A DNA stretch of 64,000 nt from Rhynochetos jubatus (lineage: Eukaryota > Chordata > Aves > Eurypygiformes > Rhynochetidae). The notes under the pieces are model-generated. The model made no database searches. It was not told the DNA's origin and saw nothing but the letters and a program-made list of their open reading frames with translations. A program made the translations under genes and the position numbers. The DNA lies in NCBI GenBank assembly GCA_027574665.1, contig CM050655.1:15557170-15621169 (forward strand), in the 5' to 3' direction. Of this stretch, positions 63,730 through 64,000 are shown one piece after another; the first letter of the stretch is position 1, and each line of letters begins with the position of its first letter.

Positions 63730-64000
63730 AAAGGACTGAGGTGTAATGTGGAAATTATAATATCTTTTCTTCTCAGAAGTGTGTTTTAAAGTGAGCTCGG
63801 TTCAATCCCGTGTCTAGCAGAGTAATATTTGACTAAAAATTCTGCCCTGACTTTGGCATGCATGTAATGCTAACGCCATGCTCTGCCCTCACCGTCACTT
63901 GTTCAATAATGCCAGTAAATGAACATTCACGTGTTTGCTGCAGATTTAATGGCCATGATGGAATACATTAGTCTCAAGTGCTCATTTTCAGTCCAACTGT

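Overview
The window looks like a piece of a bird nuclear genome. It is AT-rich, it has no compact gene layout, and it carries five truncated 3' ends of CR1 retroposons, the dominant avian LINE, plus a decayed avian-type ERVL LTR fragment. No bacterial, phage or organellar features are visible.

The only gene I can support is KCNMA1 (Slo1, the large-conductance Ca2+- and voltage-activated BK potassium channel), read on the + strand. The window holds an internal part of its cytoplasmic half. Four constitutive exons are clear: 24016-24109 (linker between RCK1 and RCK2), 35668-35791 (linker end and start of RCK2), 38712-38936 (first part of the RCK2 Rossmann fold) and 42156-42348 (next part of RCK2). 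Donor and acceptor dinucleotides and splice phases chain perfectly across all four. The pore, voltage sensor and RCK1 lie upstream of the window. The Ca2+ bowl and C-terminus lie downstream, because the exon expected after 42348 was not found in the remaining 21.6 kb.

One further exon is likely but less certain. Downstream of an acceptor at 19342-19347 is a reading frame resembling the known optional Slo1 insert at the RCK1-RCK2 linker splice site (often called site 2 or C2), the insert with an AARS core. It is phase-compatible with the exon at 24016, has a tandem NAGNAG acceptor, and stays open to an in-phase GT at 19642. This is the most interesting signal here: a divergent, possibly lengthened alternative exon in a channel whose splicing is known to tune hair cells and neurons.

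Layout: 1-19344 intron with one CR1 (5636-6006) and a TA microsatellite; 19348-19473 or longer, candidate alternative exon; 19474-24015 intron with a minus-strand CR1; exon at 24016 followed by a pyrimidine tract and a possible C/G hairpin; 24110-35667 intron; exon; 35792-38711 intron; exon; 38937-42155 intron ending in a C-rich tract; exon; 42349-64000 intron with three CR1 ends and the LTR fragment. The remaining long open frames are overlapping, lack recognisable domains and were treated as chance. I found no RNA genes, CRISPR arrays or novel multi-gene system.
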